A DNA stretch of 64,000 nt from an uncultured Clostridia bacterium (GTDB taxonomy: Bacteria > Bacillota > Clostridia > Oscillospirales > Acutalibacteraceae), in the NCBI GenBank assembly GCA_947627345.1, contig CANQVS010000008.1, positions 1-64,000 of the forward strand. The letters run 5' to 3'. Made by a program: the position numbers and the translations under genes. How positions within the stretch are numbered: position 1 is the stretch's first letter; each line of letters opens with the position of its first letter. A model generated the notes under the pieces. That model saw nothing but the letters and a program-made list of their open reading frames with translations. It was not told the DNA's origin and did no database searches. Below, piece after piece: positions 54,945 to 63,285 of this stretch.

Positions 54945-55955
54945 TCATACGCTTTTGTAATAAAGCTTTGCCAACAGCTTAGATATGGGATAAAATATCG
55001 GATTACACATTACCCACGCAAAGGAATTGGCAAATCCCCATTTCTTTTTATACATAATAGCTGTTTTTTGTATTTGGGAATTTTTTACATCCTGATATAT
55101 CTTTTTGTACTGCGAAAAATTATTCAAAATATGCAGTTTCATAAGATAATTACAAACGCCGTGAATATATCGGAGAACAAAAGGATGTTTTAAATCATTA
55201 TAATTTAAACTGTCAATAGTCTCAAAAAAACACTTTCTGACTTTTAAATAATCATAAATATATTTAGTACATATCTTTCTGGATATGCCATTTCTATTAA
55301 TTCTGTAATTGTAAAGCGGTTCGGAAATTGCAAGAATTCTTTCAGAATTATTTAATAAAAACAAAGAATCAATTATATCATCACCCATTACAACATCATC
55401 ATATTCGGAAGTCTCTGTGTCACTATTTAATTTCCTTTTCCCACATTTTATCCATATACTGTTTAGTTTATGATTTTCAATCATTTTTTTAAAAATCTCT
55501 TTTTTATCATCACCGATAAATAAGTGCTTTTCTTTACACAACGGAGAAACGTTTGTATCAATATAGTTATTATCTTTATCAATTCTTTTGTAGTTATATA
55601 TAATTAAATCGGGTTTACATTCATTAATATTTTTGTTAAGACAACTAAGTAAATCTTCTGTACAAGAGTCATCACCGTCTAAAAACAAAAGGTATTCCCC
55701 TACAGCCTCTTTACGTCCTGATTTTCTTGCCATAAAAGGGCCTTGATTTTCTTTGTTTATAACTTTAATACGGCTGTCTGATTGTGCATATTTTTCACAT
55801 ATAGAGAGGCAATTATCGGTTGATCCGTCGTTGACAAGAATAAGCTCGAAGTCCGTAAATTTCTGATTTAAAATACTTTCTATGCAAGTTTCAAGATATT
55901 TTTCAACATTATAAATCGGAACAATTATACTGAATTTACAGCTCAAACAATTCAC
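54945..55955 (-). CDS. Family 2 glycosyltransferase
   Basis: A 336-residue GT-A enzyme starting at a GTG (55955) after AAAGGTTAG. Its catalytic N-terminus is canonical: FSIIVPIYNVEKYLETCIES, ILVNDGSTDNC and the DxD-type LFLDGDDSC. The C-terminal half is less conserved and ends with a hydrophobic/basic tail that may bind the membrane. The sugar donor is unknown. This gene has lower GC content than glf, as is common for capsule transferases acquired by exchange. Confidence 0.92.
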   Translation of the reverse strand: MNCLSCKFSIIVPIYNVEKYLETCIESILNQKFTDFELILVNDGSTDNCLSICEKYAQSDSRIKVINKENQGPFMARKSGRKEAVGEYLLFLDGDDSCTEDLLSCLNKNINECKPDLIIYNYKRIDKDNNYIDTNVSPLCKEKHLFIGDDKKEIFKKMIENHKLNSIWIKCGKRKLNSDTETSEYDDVVMGDDIIDSLFLLNNSERILAISEPLYNYRINRNGISRKICTKYIYDYLKVRKCFFETIDSLNYNDLKHPFVLRYIHGVCNYLMKLHILNNFSQYKKIYQDVKNSQIQKTAIMYKKKWGFANSFAWVMCNPIFYPISKLLAKLYYKSV

Positions 55956-55987
55956 CCTAACCTTTAAGTTTGATTTATAATAACATA

Positions 55988-56419
55988 TTAAATATTACTA
56001 CTCAAATTTTCCTTTATCTGCGAAGTGCTTATCCCCTTAGTATACGGAAGATACTCTATGCTTGCGCCGAGTTCCTTAAATTGCCTTTCCGTTTTTTTAT
56101 AGCGCTCACTGCCTTTCCAGTCATCACCCGAAAAAAGCACATCAAACTTAAATTTATTCCACGCTAAAATTTTATCGTCGGTTTCTTCAATTGTAACAAT
56201 TTCAGCCTTATCTACAACTTTAAGAGCGTTTAAAATTCTTGCGCGCTGTTCTTCATTATATATAGGCTCTTTATGCTTTATTTCCCTGACATATTTATCG
56301 TCGCAGACCCCGACTATAAGATAATCGCACTGTTCCTTGCAACGTTCAAGCAGGTTTAAATGTCCGACGTGGAAAAGATCAAATACACCGCAGGTGTAAC
56401 CTATTTTATACTTGCTCAT
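55988..56419 (-). CDS. Glycerol-3-phosphate cytidylyltransferase-like enzyme
   Basis: A 143-residue nucleotidyltransferase. The HxGH active site is in GVFDLFHVGHLNLL (about residues 11-24), the second signature is the GISTSQI near the C-terminus (RTxGISTT in TagD), and VDKAEIV and FSGDDWKGSERY are as in TagD-type enzymes. It makes a CDP-alcohol (CDP-glycerol in TagD; CDP-choline or similar in relatives). Next to LicD at 56431-57258 it should provide the donor that LicD uses. AAGAGG precedes the ATG. Confidence 0.9.
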   Translation of the reverse strand: MSKYKIGYTCGVFDLFHVGHLNLLERCKEQCDYLIVGVCDDKYVREIKHKEPIYNEEQRARILNALKVVDKAEIVTIEETDDKILAWNKFKFDVLFSGDDWKGSERYKKTERQFKELGASIEYLPYTKGISTSQIKENLSSNI

Positions 56420-56430
56420 ATTTAAGCCTC

Positions 56431-57258
56431 TTATAACTTTATTTCAACAGGGTTATGATTTTTTCTCTTGTCTTTTGGCGGAAGCTGCATATAATCTCCA
56501 TATAACGTTTTTAAATGCAAATCCCAGTCGGCAGGCGCTTTAAATTCAGTATCCTCAAAATTAAGTTGAGTATAACCGTCAAAGCATTTTTTTGGTATAA
56601 TTCCTTTTTTATATTGTGAATCTCCCGACTGCGTAAAAACACATTCTGTTTCCATATTATCAAATTTGTGCAAAATTTTGTCATATTTTTTTATCAGCTT
56701 TTCGCGATTATAAAAAAAGCTTATAAACCTATAAAATTTATACTTTAAAAATACAGCGATTTTCTTTAAAAAAGGTTTTTTACCTCTCCACGGAACCATA
56801 TTACATTTCATCAGCATAATATAACGATACCGCATAACCCTTTTTCCCTGTGATTTTCGGTCCCCTTCACTGTCAGGGCAAACATAATACGGAAAAATAT
56901 CCACAAATACGCCTTTATGATGTTTAGCTTTTGCTACCATATTTTCACCAAACAGCGTGTCTTTTTTTCTCACTTTTGCAAACATCCATGGGAAAAACCG
57001 GTCGCTTTTCCATGTTTGCAAAAAATATTGGTCTTTAAGACATTCAGGGGCAATTTTTATAAATTTTTCATAATCTTCCCACAACATTCCGAAATCCATA
57101 TCGTCATCCCACGGAATAAATCCTTTATGACGGACTGCGCCAAGCAATGTGCCGTAATTGATAAAATAATTTATTCCGTTTTCATCGCATATACGCTTAA
57201 CTTCTTTGGCTATTTCAAGCTCAGTAAGCTGTAGCTTTCGGAGTAATTCTTTTTCCAT
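56431..57258 (-). CDS. LicD-family phosphotransferase (second copy)
   Basis: A 275-residue cytosolic protein with the complete LicD core YFINYGTLLGAVRHKGFIPW, then DDDMDFGMLWEDYEKF, and a later VDIFPYYVCPD. It is clearly paralogous to 50272-51216 but shares only the conserved blocks, so the two probably act on different acceptor sugars. It is directly upstream of the cytidylyltransferase with a 11-base gap. AGAGGT lies some 12 bases before the ATG. Confidence 0.92.
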   Translation of the reverse strand: MEKELLRKLQLTELEIAKEVKRICDENGINYFINYGTLLGAVRHKGFIPWDDDMDFGMLWEDYEKFIKIAPECLKDQYFLQTWKSDRFFPWMFAKVRKKDTLFGENMVAKAKHHKGVFVDIFPYYVCPDSEGDRKSQGKRVMRYRYIMLMKCNMVPWRGKKPFLKKIAVFLKYKFYRFISFFYNREKLIKKYDKILHKFDNMETECVFTQSGDSQYKKGIIPKKCFDGYTQLNFEDTEFKAPADWDLHLKTLYGDYMQLPPKDKRKNHNPVEIKL

Positions 57259-57304
57259 ATAATTTCTCTACCTCTTATACATTTTGCCGATTCTGCTCTA
57301 CGCT

Positions 57305-58429
57305 TTAAGCGTAAGATTCATTATAGTACTCTGTATATAATCTCTCAAGCAATTTTACATTTTCTTTTATCTCATAGTTCTTAATTTTTTCTATATTTTG
57401 ACTATAAAAATCAGTCCTGAAATTATTTGCGCACTCCGAAGCAAATTTTGAAATTACATCCGCCCACACCTGCGGTTGATCATTGATAGAAAGAGACTTA
57501 TAATTATCACAAAGTTTTACCTCTTTTGTGATAACGTCCGATACAACGCAGGGAAGTCCGCTTATCTGCGCCTCTAACAAAGATACGGGAAGCCCCTCGT
57601 ATTTTGAAGGGAATACAAAAATATCCATTGCCATATACAATTTTTCCGGCTCGGCAGTTTCTCCGTAAAGAATAATCCTATCTCTATACGGGTGAGAGTT
57701 TACCTGGTTTTGAATTTTTTCAATATTTGGACCGGTACCGACCATAAGCAAAACGGCACTCTCGTTTTCTTTGGCAACACATTCAAAAACTTTAAGGAGA
57801 TATGTCTGGTTCTTTGAGTCGTTGATTCCACCCACATGACCGATAACAAACTCGTCCTTTAAAGCAAGTTCCTTTCGTATTTCCGTCCTGCTTTCGAGAT
57901 TAAATTTAAATTTTTCAGTCACAAAGCCGTTTGGAATAACTACAAACTGCCTGTCCTCAAAAAGCCACTTTCCTGCCATCTCTCCGCAGGCAAATGCATG
58001 AGTATATCCCCTCTTAAATAACGGCTTCATCAGATTATGAATTTTAATACTCGTACAAAATGTACTGTGACTATGGGCAATGCGAACTTTTATCCCGCTG
58101 AACTTTGCCAAAAAAAGCTCCACTGCTATTGCCGACTGAACTCCGTGAATATGAACTATATCAAAACTTTCCTCTTTAAAAACTTTTTTGAGAGCCTTAA
58201 AAAAAGGCAGGGGACTTTTCTTGCGGTTCGGAAGTTTAATGATTTTAATTCCTAAATCATCACAAACTTTTTTGTGCGCTTGGGCTACCTCTCCGCCGAC
58301 AATAATCGTTATTTTGAATTTTTCCAAATTTATATTGGTACAGTAGTTCATTATTACACTGCTTATACCGTTTAATTTAAAAACGTTGGCAACCATTGCT
58401 ACCGATATTTTTTTATTAATAATTCTCAC
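57305..58429 (-). CDS. Family 4 glycosyltransferase
   Basis: A 374-residue GT-B enzyme. It shows VFKLNGISSVIMNYC near the N-terminus, VHIHGVQSAIAVEL and AHSHSTFC in the middle, and the donor-binding C-terminal block FVFPSKYEGLPVSLLEAQ with the E-x7-E motif. A GTG start at 58429 is assigned; AAAGG lies immediately before it, so the true start may be slightly downstream. It is the first gene after a 357-bp gap from the sugar transferase. The donor sugar is unknown. Confidence 0.92.
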   Translation of the reverse strand: MRIINKKISVAMVANVFKLNGISSVIMNYCTNINLEKFKITIIVGGEVAQAHKKVCDDLGIKIIKLPNRKKSPLPFFKALKKVFKEESFDIVHIHGVQSAIAVELFLAKFSGIKVRIAHSHSTFCTSIKIHNLMKPLFKRGYTHAFACGEMAGKWLFEDRQFVVIPNGFVTEKFKFNLESRTEIRKELALKDEFVIGHVGGINDSKNQTYLLKVFECVAKENESAVLLMVGTGPNIEKIQNQVNSHPYRDRIILYGETAEPEKLYMAMDIFVFPSKYEGLPVSLLEAQISGLPCVVSDVITKEVKLCDNYKSLSINDQPQVWADVISKFASECANNFRTDFYSQNIEKIKNYEIKENVKLLERLYTEYYNESYA

Positions 58430-58786
58430 CCTTTTATACGAAATATCTGTTATTCAATAGGAATTTAGGGCTATTTACTTCAGTTCGTTGTAACCGGCTT
58501 TTAAATTATGAGTTTTATCCAACATTAAAATCTAACGCCAGGGTTTTTAAGTAGTTCTCAACCTGACAGGCCGAAATTCACAAATTTTTAATCCATATTA
58601 ATGCAAAAAGAACCGCAGTTAACGATTCTTTACATATAAAATACCGATTTATATTTTATAACATTACAATAATTGTGATTTAAACGGGCTTTTCTGTATA
58701 ACATAGCAAAATTACAACTCACTAATTTCTTATGTCTTATTGTTAAAATTAAAAATGTAGATTTTAAATAAATTCAAAATACACTT
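58430..58786. other. 357-bp gap inside the polysaccharide locus
   Basis: AT-rich DNA with many stop codons in all frames. I see no gene and no strong promoter; -10-like TATAAA sequences occur near 58660 on the minus strand. It may hold a secondary promoter for the glycosyltransferase genes or be a recombination joint between the conserved cpsCDE part and the variable part. Confidence 0.35.
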
Positions 58787-60244
58787 TTACATTGAACCTT
58801 CTCTTCTGAAAACCGTTATAAAAGTCTTAAGAAGAATTTTTATATCAAGCACTATGCGCCACTCGCGTATGTATTCAGTATCAAGCTTTACCACTCTTTC
58901 AAAATCAGTGATTTTGCTCCGTCCGTTTACTTGCCACATTCCCGTAATACCGGGTTTAATGGCAAGTCTTGCACGGTGATGAAGTTCATATTTTTCCCAT
59001 TCATCAACCGTCGGCGGGCGTGTACCCACCAAACTCATATCCCCTTTAAGAACATTAAAAAACTGAGGACATTCATCAATGGAAAGCGCTCTAAGCCAAC
59101 CTCCGAGTCCTTTTTTTATCTTTCCGTTTTTAAGACGTTTACAGCCGATTATACGCTCATCGTACTCGATTTTAAACATCATACCGTCTTTTACACGGTT
59201 TTGAGACATAAGCTCCTTTTTTCTCTCCTCTGCGTTGGGATACATAGTGCGGAATTTATAAAGCTTAAATTTTTTTCCGTTTTTTCCTACCCTTATCTGC
59301 TTAAAGAAAATAGGTCCGGGAGATTTTATATAAATCATCGGAGCAACAAATACGAATAGTATCAAAGTTACAATGCAACCGATTACGGCTCCGAAAATAT
59401 CAAACGCTCTTTTTATGAAAAGCTGCCACGTCGAGGCGGTATTTATAGTTGAGGTCAGAACAGTATATCCGCCGATTTTCTCAACCATCTGCCGTTTAGT
59501 TTCTCTGACGGAGAAGTTTACAAGTCTTTCATGAATAACCAGTCCCATAGTTTCAAACTGATTTATAAGCTTACTCGGATAAATTGAGCTTTCGTGTACG
59601 TCAATAAAGACCTCGTCAACCCACTTACGGCATACATAATCCGCCGCGTCACTTGAACCTGCGACTACGTCAATTCCCTTAATCTTTTTACCCGTAAGGT
59701 TTTTATCAATAATTACTATACCCGCAATTTTATAGTCCTCAAGCTCACCGTTTTTTAAATCGCTAACAACCTTTTGTGCAATATTGCTTGTTGTCACAAC
59801 AAGCATTGAACGCGATGGTGAATGTTTAATTCTGAAACGGACAATTTTTTTCCAAATATTTCTAAAAACGTAACTTAGGAAAAAGGATAAAACGGCAGAT
59901 ATATAGACAACTTCCCTAAGCGATTTTGACGCGTTGCTTTCAATCGCGAACAGATAAAAAACCGCCGCAAAGAACACAACAATTATATACTGGGCAACGC
60001 TTATAAACTCTTTATAATATCCCCTTTTAAGCACGTTATTATACGCTCTGGATAATAGCGCTACAACTATAGCTATTATATTTAGTATAATTAAAAATTT
60101 ACTTACTTCTTCATTAATAATAGCGTTTATCTCGCCACATTGCTGTAAGAAAACTCCGCTAATAAACGCAATGTTAACGCAAATTAAATCCAAAACAAGA
60201 AAGTCGAGATGTTTTAACCACCCCGAAAGGCCTTTCTTATACAT
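58787..60244 (-). CDS. Initiating sugar phosphotransferase (WbaP/CpsE-like)
   Basis: A 485-residue membrane protein of the polyprenyl glycosylphosphotransferase family. Four or five N-terminal membrane spans (~10-130) precede a CoA-binding-like region (~140-260), a further span (~285-310) and the catalytic C-terminus with YKFRTMYPNAEER, LSIDECPQFFNVLKGDMSLV, GTRPP and KPGITGMWQVNGRS. It transfers the first sugar phosphate to undecaprenyl phosphate. It is third in the capsule transcript after CpsC- and CpsD-like genes. Confidence 0.95.
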   Translation of the reverse strand: MYKKGLSGWLKHLDFLVLDLICVNIAFISGVFLQQCGEINAIINEEVSKFLIILNIIAIVVALLSRAYNNVLKRGYYKEFISVAQYIIVVFFAAVFYLFAIESNASKSLREVVYISAVLSFFLSYVFRNIWKKIVRFRIKHSPSRSMLVVTTSNIAQKVVSDLKNGELEDYKIAGIVIIDKNLTGKKIKGIDVVAGSSDAADYVCRKWVDEVFIDVHESSIYPSKLINQFETMGLVIHERLVNFSVRETKRQMVEKIGGYTVLTSTINTASTWQLFIKRAFDIFGAVIGCIVTLILFVFVAPMIYIKSPGPIFFKQIRVGKNGKKFKLYKFRTMYPNAEERKKELMSQNRVKDGMMFKIEYDERIIGCKRLKNGKIKKGLGGWLRALSIDECPQFFNVLKGDMSLVGTRPPTVDEWEKYELHHRARLAIKPGITGMWQVNGRSKITDFERVVKLDTEYIREWRIVLDIKILLKTFITVFRREGSM

Positions 60245-60274
60245 AATCGGACACCCGCATTCATTTAGTTAAAT

Positions 60275-60979
60275 TTATTCGTAATAATCCGTCTGCTTCT
60301 TTTTACTTCCGGCAAGATAATACGCACCCTTTGAGGTTTCAAGCGTCGGAATACCATTAATAATAATTCCTAAAATCTTACCGTTATTTCTTTTAATTGT
60401 TTCCACAGCTCGGTTAAAATCGGGAAGGGTTGTTTCGTTATTTTTAACGACAAACACAACTCCGTCACACAAACCGATAAGCGGAACCATATCAACAACC
60501 ATATTCACAGGGGGCGTGTCAAAAATAATATAATCATATTTTTGTTCAAGGAAGCTTACCATTTGCGACATACTGTCACTTGAAAGTAGTTCAGACGGAT
60601 TCGGCGGAATTGCACCGAAAGTAATAAAATCAAGATTATCTATATCGGACCTTGTAATAATTTCGTCAAGACCGCATTCATCGTTTAGGTAGTTTGCAAG
60701 TCCCTTGTCAGCACTCAAATTCATAACCGTATGAACTGTGGGACGGCGCAAATCGCAGTCGATAACAAGCACCTTTGTTCCGACCTGCTGAGAGAGAGCA
60801 GTCGCAACATTTAAAGCGGTTGTTGTTTTGCCTTCGCTTTTATACGAACTTGTAAAAATTATCTTTTTACAGCCTTTCTTTATAATAGAATAAACAAGGT
60901 TAGTTCTTGCCTTTTTATATGCTTCGGTAATTTGAAAACGCAGAGCACGGCTTCTGTGAACATTATTTTTTTTAGCCAT
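60275..60979 (-). CDS. cpsD: CpsD/CapB-family tyrosine-protein kinase
   Basis: A 234-residue cytosolic BY-kinase. Walker A is SSYKSEGKTTTALN, Walker A' is VLVIDCDLRRP and Walker B is DYIIFDTPP. The C-terminal tail includes tyrosines (AYYLAGSKK, TDYYE), likely autophosphorylation sites. It acts with the CpsC-like partner (60972-61733) to control chain length and export. The genes overlap by 8 bases. GGAGAGG precedes the ATG. Confidence 0.94.
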   Translation of the reverse strand: MAKKNNVHRSRALRFQITEAYKKARTNLVYSIIKKGCKKIIFTSSYKSEGKTTTALNVATALSQQVGTKVLVIDCDLRRPTVHTVMNLSADKGLANYLNDECGLDEIITRSDIDNLDFITFGAIPPNPSELLSSDSMSQMVSFLEQKYDYIIFDTPPVNMVVDMVPLIGLCDGVVFVVKNNETTLPDFNRAVETIKRNNGKILGIIINGIPTLETSKGAYYLAGSKKKQTDYYE

Positions 60980-61733
60980 TATTTACCTCTCCTTCAAAAA
61001 ATTCTTCCTTTTTCCAGAGCATAAATTTTTCTTCACCGAAATCGGGAATTGCGGATAGCACAGGGATACCGCTGATGTTTGTAACATCTGCGGAATATTT
61101 AATCTTGTTGTCGAGAGCTTCTCTCACAAAAACGAAAATAAGAGCAAGAACAAATCCCGCAATCGCAGCTAAAAGAGTATTTCGTGTGACGTTTGGAGAT
61201 GAAGGAGCAGTAGGAATAACTGCGTTGTCTACGATTTTAAGCTCCGTATTATCGTCTAAAGCTGAGATAATTGAGGGCGCCGTATCCGCTACACTGTCAG
61301 CTATAACCTTCGCTTCTGTCGGAGAAGTAGCTGTTACAAATGCATTAAAAACCTCGGTCTGAATTTCATCATCCGAAACGAAGTTTACCATTTTACTCAA
61401 TTCAAGAGGAGTGTAACGACTGTCAAGGTTCTCCGAAAGCTTTTCGTAAAAATTATTTGTTGTAAGCATTTTAACGTAGGTATCTACAAGCTTCGTAGCA
61501 TAGTTATAATCGTTAAGAGAACCGTAAGAACTGTCGCTGCGATTGAGTGTTTCAACATAAAGCTTTACATTAGTAGTATATTGTTTAGCAATAAAAAGCT
61601 TTGAATATCCAAACGCCAATATTCCAAAGACAAATGTTGCCGCGATAATAATCCAAAGACCGCGTCTTAATGTTTTTAAAATATCGTTAAGCGAAACCTC
61701 ATATTCCTCGTGATTGTTTTCATAAGTTTCCAT
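60972..61733 (-). CDS. cpsC: Wzz/CpsC-family chain-length regulator
   Basis: A 253-residue membrane protein with two spans (~27-47 and ~185-205) and an extracytoplasmic domain between. The first span is preceded by DILKTLRRGLWIIIAATFVF and the second by the proline-rich DNAVIPTAPSSPNVTRN, the Wzz signature. It activates and tethers the CpsD kinase. It is the first gene of the capsule transcript with a GTGAGGTG site; the promoter lies at 61822-61850. Confidence 0.94.
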   Translation of the reverse strand: METYENNHEEYEVSLNDILKTLRRGLWIIIAATFVFGILAFGYSKLFIAKQYTTNVKLYVETLNRSDSSYGSLNDYNYATKLVDTYVKMLTTNNFYEKLSENLDSRYTPLELSKMVNFVSDDEIQTEVFNAFVTATSPTEAKVIADSVADTAPSIISALDDNTELKIVDNAVIPTAPSSPNVTRNTLLAAIAGFVLALIFVFVREALDNKIKYSADVTNISGIPVLSAIPDFGEEKFMLWKKEEFFEGEVNNG

Positions 61734-61821
61734 TTGAGCACCTCACAGAAAGATGTTTATTTAATAATACTTATCTATAATATTTTATTTATTATACATT
61801 TTTACTCACATTCAATGTACA

Positions 61822-61850
61822 ATTTTACACCATTAATCTTTTAAATGCAA
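61822..61850 (-). promoter_or_regulatory. Probable promoter of the capsule/exopolysaccharide transcript
   Basis: On the minus strand TTGCAT (61845-61850), a 17-bp spacer and TAAAAT (61822-61827), about 90 bases before the CpsC start. A second TATAAT nearer the gene (about 61795) lacks a good -35 box. Confidence 0.55.
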
Positions 61851-61960
61851 CATATTATTCATTATAACAATTATTTTCTGCAAAATCGCCCAAATTGCGG
61901 AACTCATTATGGCAAGTTTTCTCATTAATTAACAAATTTTTCCACATTGTAATTACACGC

Positions 61961-61989
61961 TTTACATTTTAGAACTTTTATGTTAGAAT
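61961..61989 (+). promoter_or_regulatory. Promoter of the sortase gene group
   Basis: TTTACA (61961-61966), a 17-bp spacer and TAGAAT (61984-61989). It makes an in-frame GTG at 61996 the likely transcription start and so supports the ATG at 62047 as the translation start. Confidence 0.6.
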
Positions 61990-62046
61990 ACAGGAGTGAA
62001 AAAAGCTAATGATATCATAGTTCACAAAAAGGATTGGTTTTTAAAA

Positions 62047-62619
62047 ATGAAAAAGTTATTTGCAATTATTATTTCGGCTCTTATCGTTTGCCTTTCCTGC
62101 ACAGGCGCCTTTGCCGCAGGTATTAATTCAAGCGAAGCAAGCGTATTGGGCAGTATGCGTACTCCCGCTAATATGAAAGGCAACAGTGTGTACGTTCCTT
62201 CTTCCTATATTAATCAGGCAGAAGCTTATTTTAATACTATTGATATGACATCTGCTCAGGCGAGCAAGATTAACGGCATTATCTCACAGGGACGTTCGTT
62301 CCTCCAAAGTACCGGAAAGTCAAGTCTTAAAGAGCTTTCAGCTTCGGAACGCAAGACTCTTATGGGATATGCAAGTTCCGCGGCCGCTGTTTTAAATCTT
62401 TCCGCTGCCGCAGGCTCCGACGCTAAGGGTGTTAAAGTTATTACCAAAGACGGCAACGTTATTGTTGACGATTCAGGAAATGTAATTAAAACTACAGGCG
62501 CGCAGCAGAGCGTTGCACCCTATGTTGCAGTTTCGGTTTTGGCAATATTGCTTTCTTTTGCAGGCGCAGGAGTAATCTATTCAAGAAAAAAGTCGTTTGT
62601 ATATGAAGAAATCAAGTAA
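62047..62619 (+). CDS. Small secreted wall protein with degenerate sortase sorting signal
   Basis: A 190-residue protein with a signal peptide (~1-24, ending GAFAAG), an alpha-helical Ala/Ser-rich middle (YINQAEAYFNTIDMT, SQGRSFLQSTGK) and a C-terminal tail that looks like a wall-sorting signal: IKTTG at 147-151 instead of LPXTG, a hydrophobic span (~158-180) and the basic YSRKKS. The next gene is a sortase whose start overlaps this gene. I infer that it is the cognate substrate or an accessory membrane protein. The family is not known to me. Confidence 0.72.
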   Translation: MKKLFAIIISALIVCLSCTGAFAAGINSSEASVLGSMRTPANMKGNSVYVPSSYINQAEAYFNTIDMTSAQASKINGIISQGRSFLQSTGKSSLKELSASERKTLMGYASSAAAVLNLSAAAGSDAKGVKVITKDGNVIVDDSGNVIKTTGAQQSVAPYVAVSVLAILLSFAGAGVIYSRKKSFVYEEIK

Positions 62620-63274
62620 AAAAATTGACAAAAATTTCAAAAAATTTATAATTGTTCCGATAGTGATGTGCATTGTTATGTGTATTTTCACGGTCGCAGT
62701 ATTCTATCCTACCATTTCGTTTGCCGTCTCAATAGGAAATATGTTCCTGTCCGACAAACAGGTTGACTACTCTAAATCGTATGAGAACATTTTTGTTCCT
62801 ACCGATAACAACAGCGATACAATTGACGCATCGGAGATTGAGTTCCCGAGCATTAATAAGCAGTTCGGTGAAATCAAAATTGACAAGTACGATGTGTACG
62901 CAAAGTTGTTTTTCGGCGATGGAAGCGTTCCTCTCAGAAACGGAGTAGGAGTATATGCGGGAAGCTTTATTCCCGGCTACGGCAAGACAATTCTCATAGC
63001 AGGACACAACAACACCTATTTTAACGGACTTAAAAACGTTAGGAAGGGCGATGTTATTAAAGTAAACACAAGCTACGGAAATTATAAATATAAGGTAACA
63101 AGTACAAAAATTCATAACGCAGACAGCAAGAAATCCTATGATTTAAAGGCTGATAAAGAGAATTTAATTCTTTATACCTGCTATCCCTTTGACGAACTCG
63201 GTCTTACCGAAAAGAGATTTTTCGTTTACGCGGACAAAATTTCGGGACCGCAAATTGTCGGACTTTACGATTAA
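62603..63274 (+). CDS. Sortase (class B/D-like)
   Basis: A 223-residue transpeptidase. The ATG at 62603 overlaps the end of the preceding gene by 17 bases. An N-terminal span (~14-42) anchors the catalytic domain (~85-223): histidine in LIAGHNNTYF (~residue 131), cysteine in LILYTCYPF (~188) and arginine in TEKRFFVYA (~205). Spacing and the LYTCYPF box resemble class D/small housekeeping-type sortases. It attaches proteins with sorting signals to the peptidoglycan precursor. No canonical LPXTG protein is in the window. Confidence 0.92.
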   Translation: MKKSSKKIDKNFKKFIIVPIVMCIVMCIFTVAVFYPTISFAVSIGNMFLSDKQVDYSKSYENIFVPTDNNSDTIDASEIEFPSINKQFGEIKIDKYDVYAKLFFGDGSVPLRNGVGVYAGSFIPGYGKTILIAGHNNTYFNGLKNVRKGDVIKVNTSYGNYKYKVTSTKIHNADSKKSYDLKADKENLILYTCYPFDELGLTEKRFFVYADKISGPQIVGLYD

Positions 63275-63285
63275 GGGAGGCTGTT

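Noticed and set aside
47040..63274. Canonical LPXTG anchors or dockerin modules
   Set aside because: I looked for LPXTG tails and for dockerin-type GDxNxDG repeats in the predicted proteins and found none.
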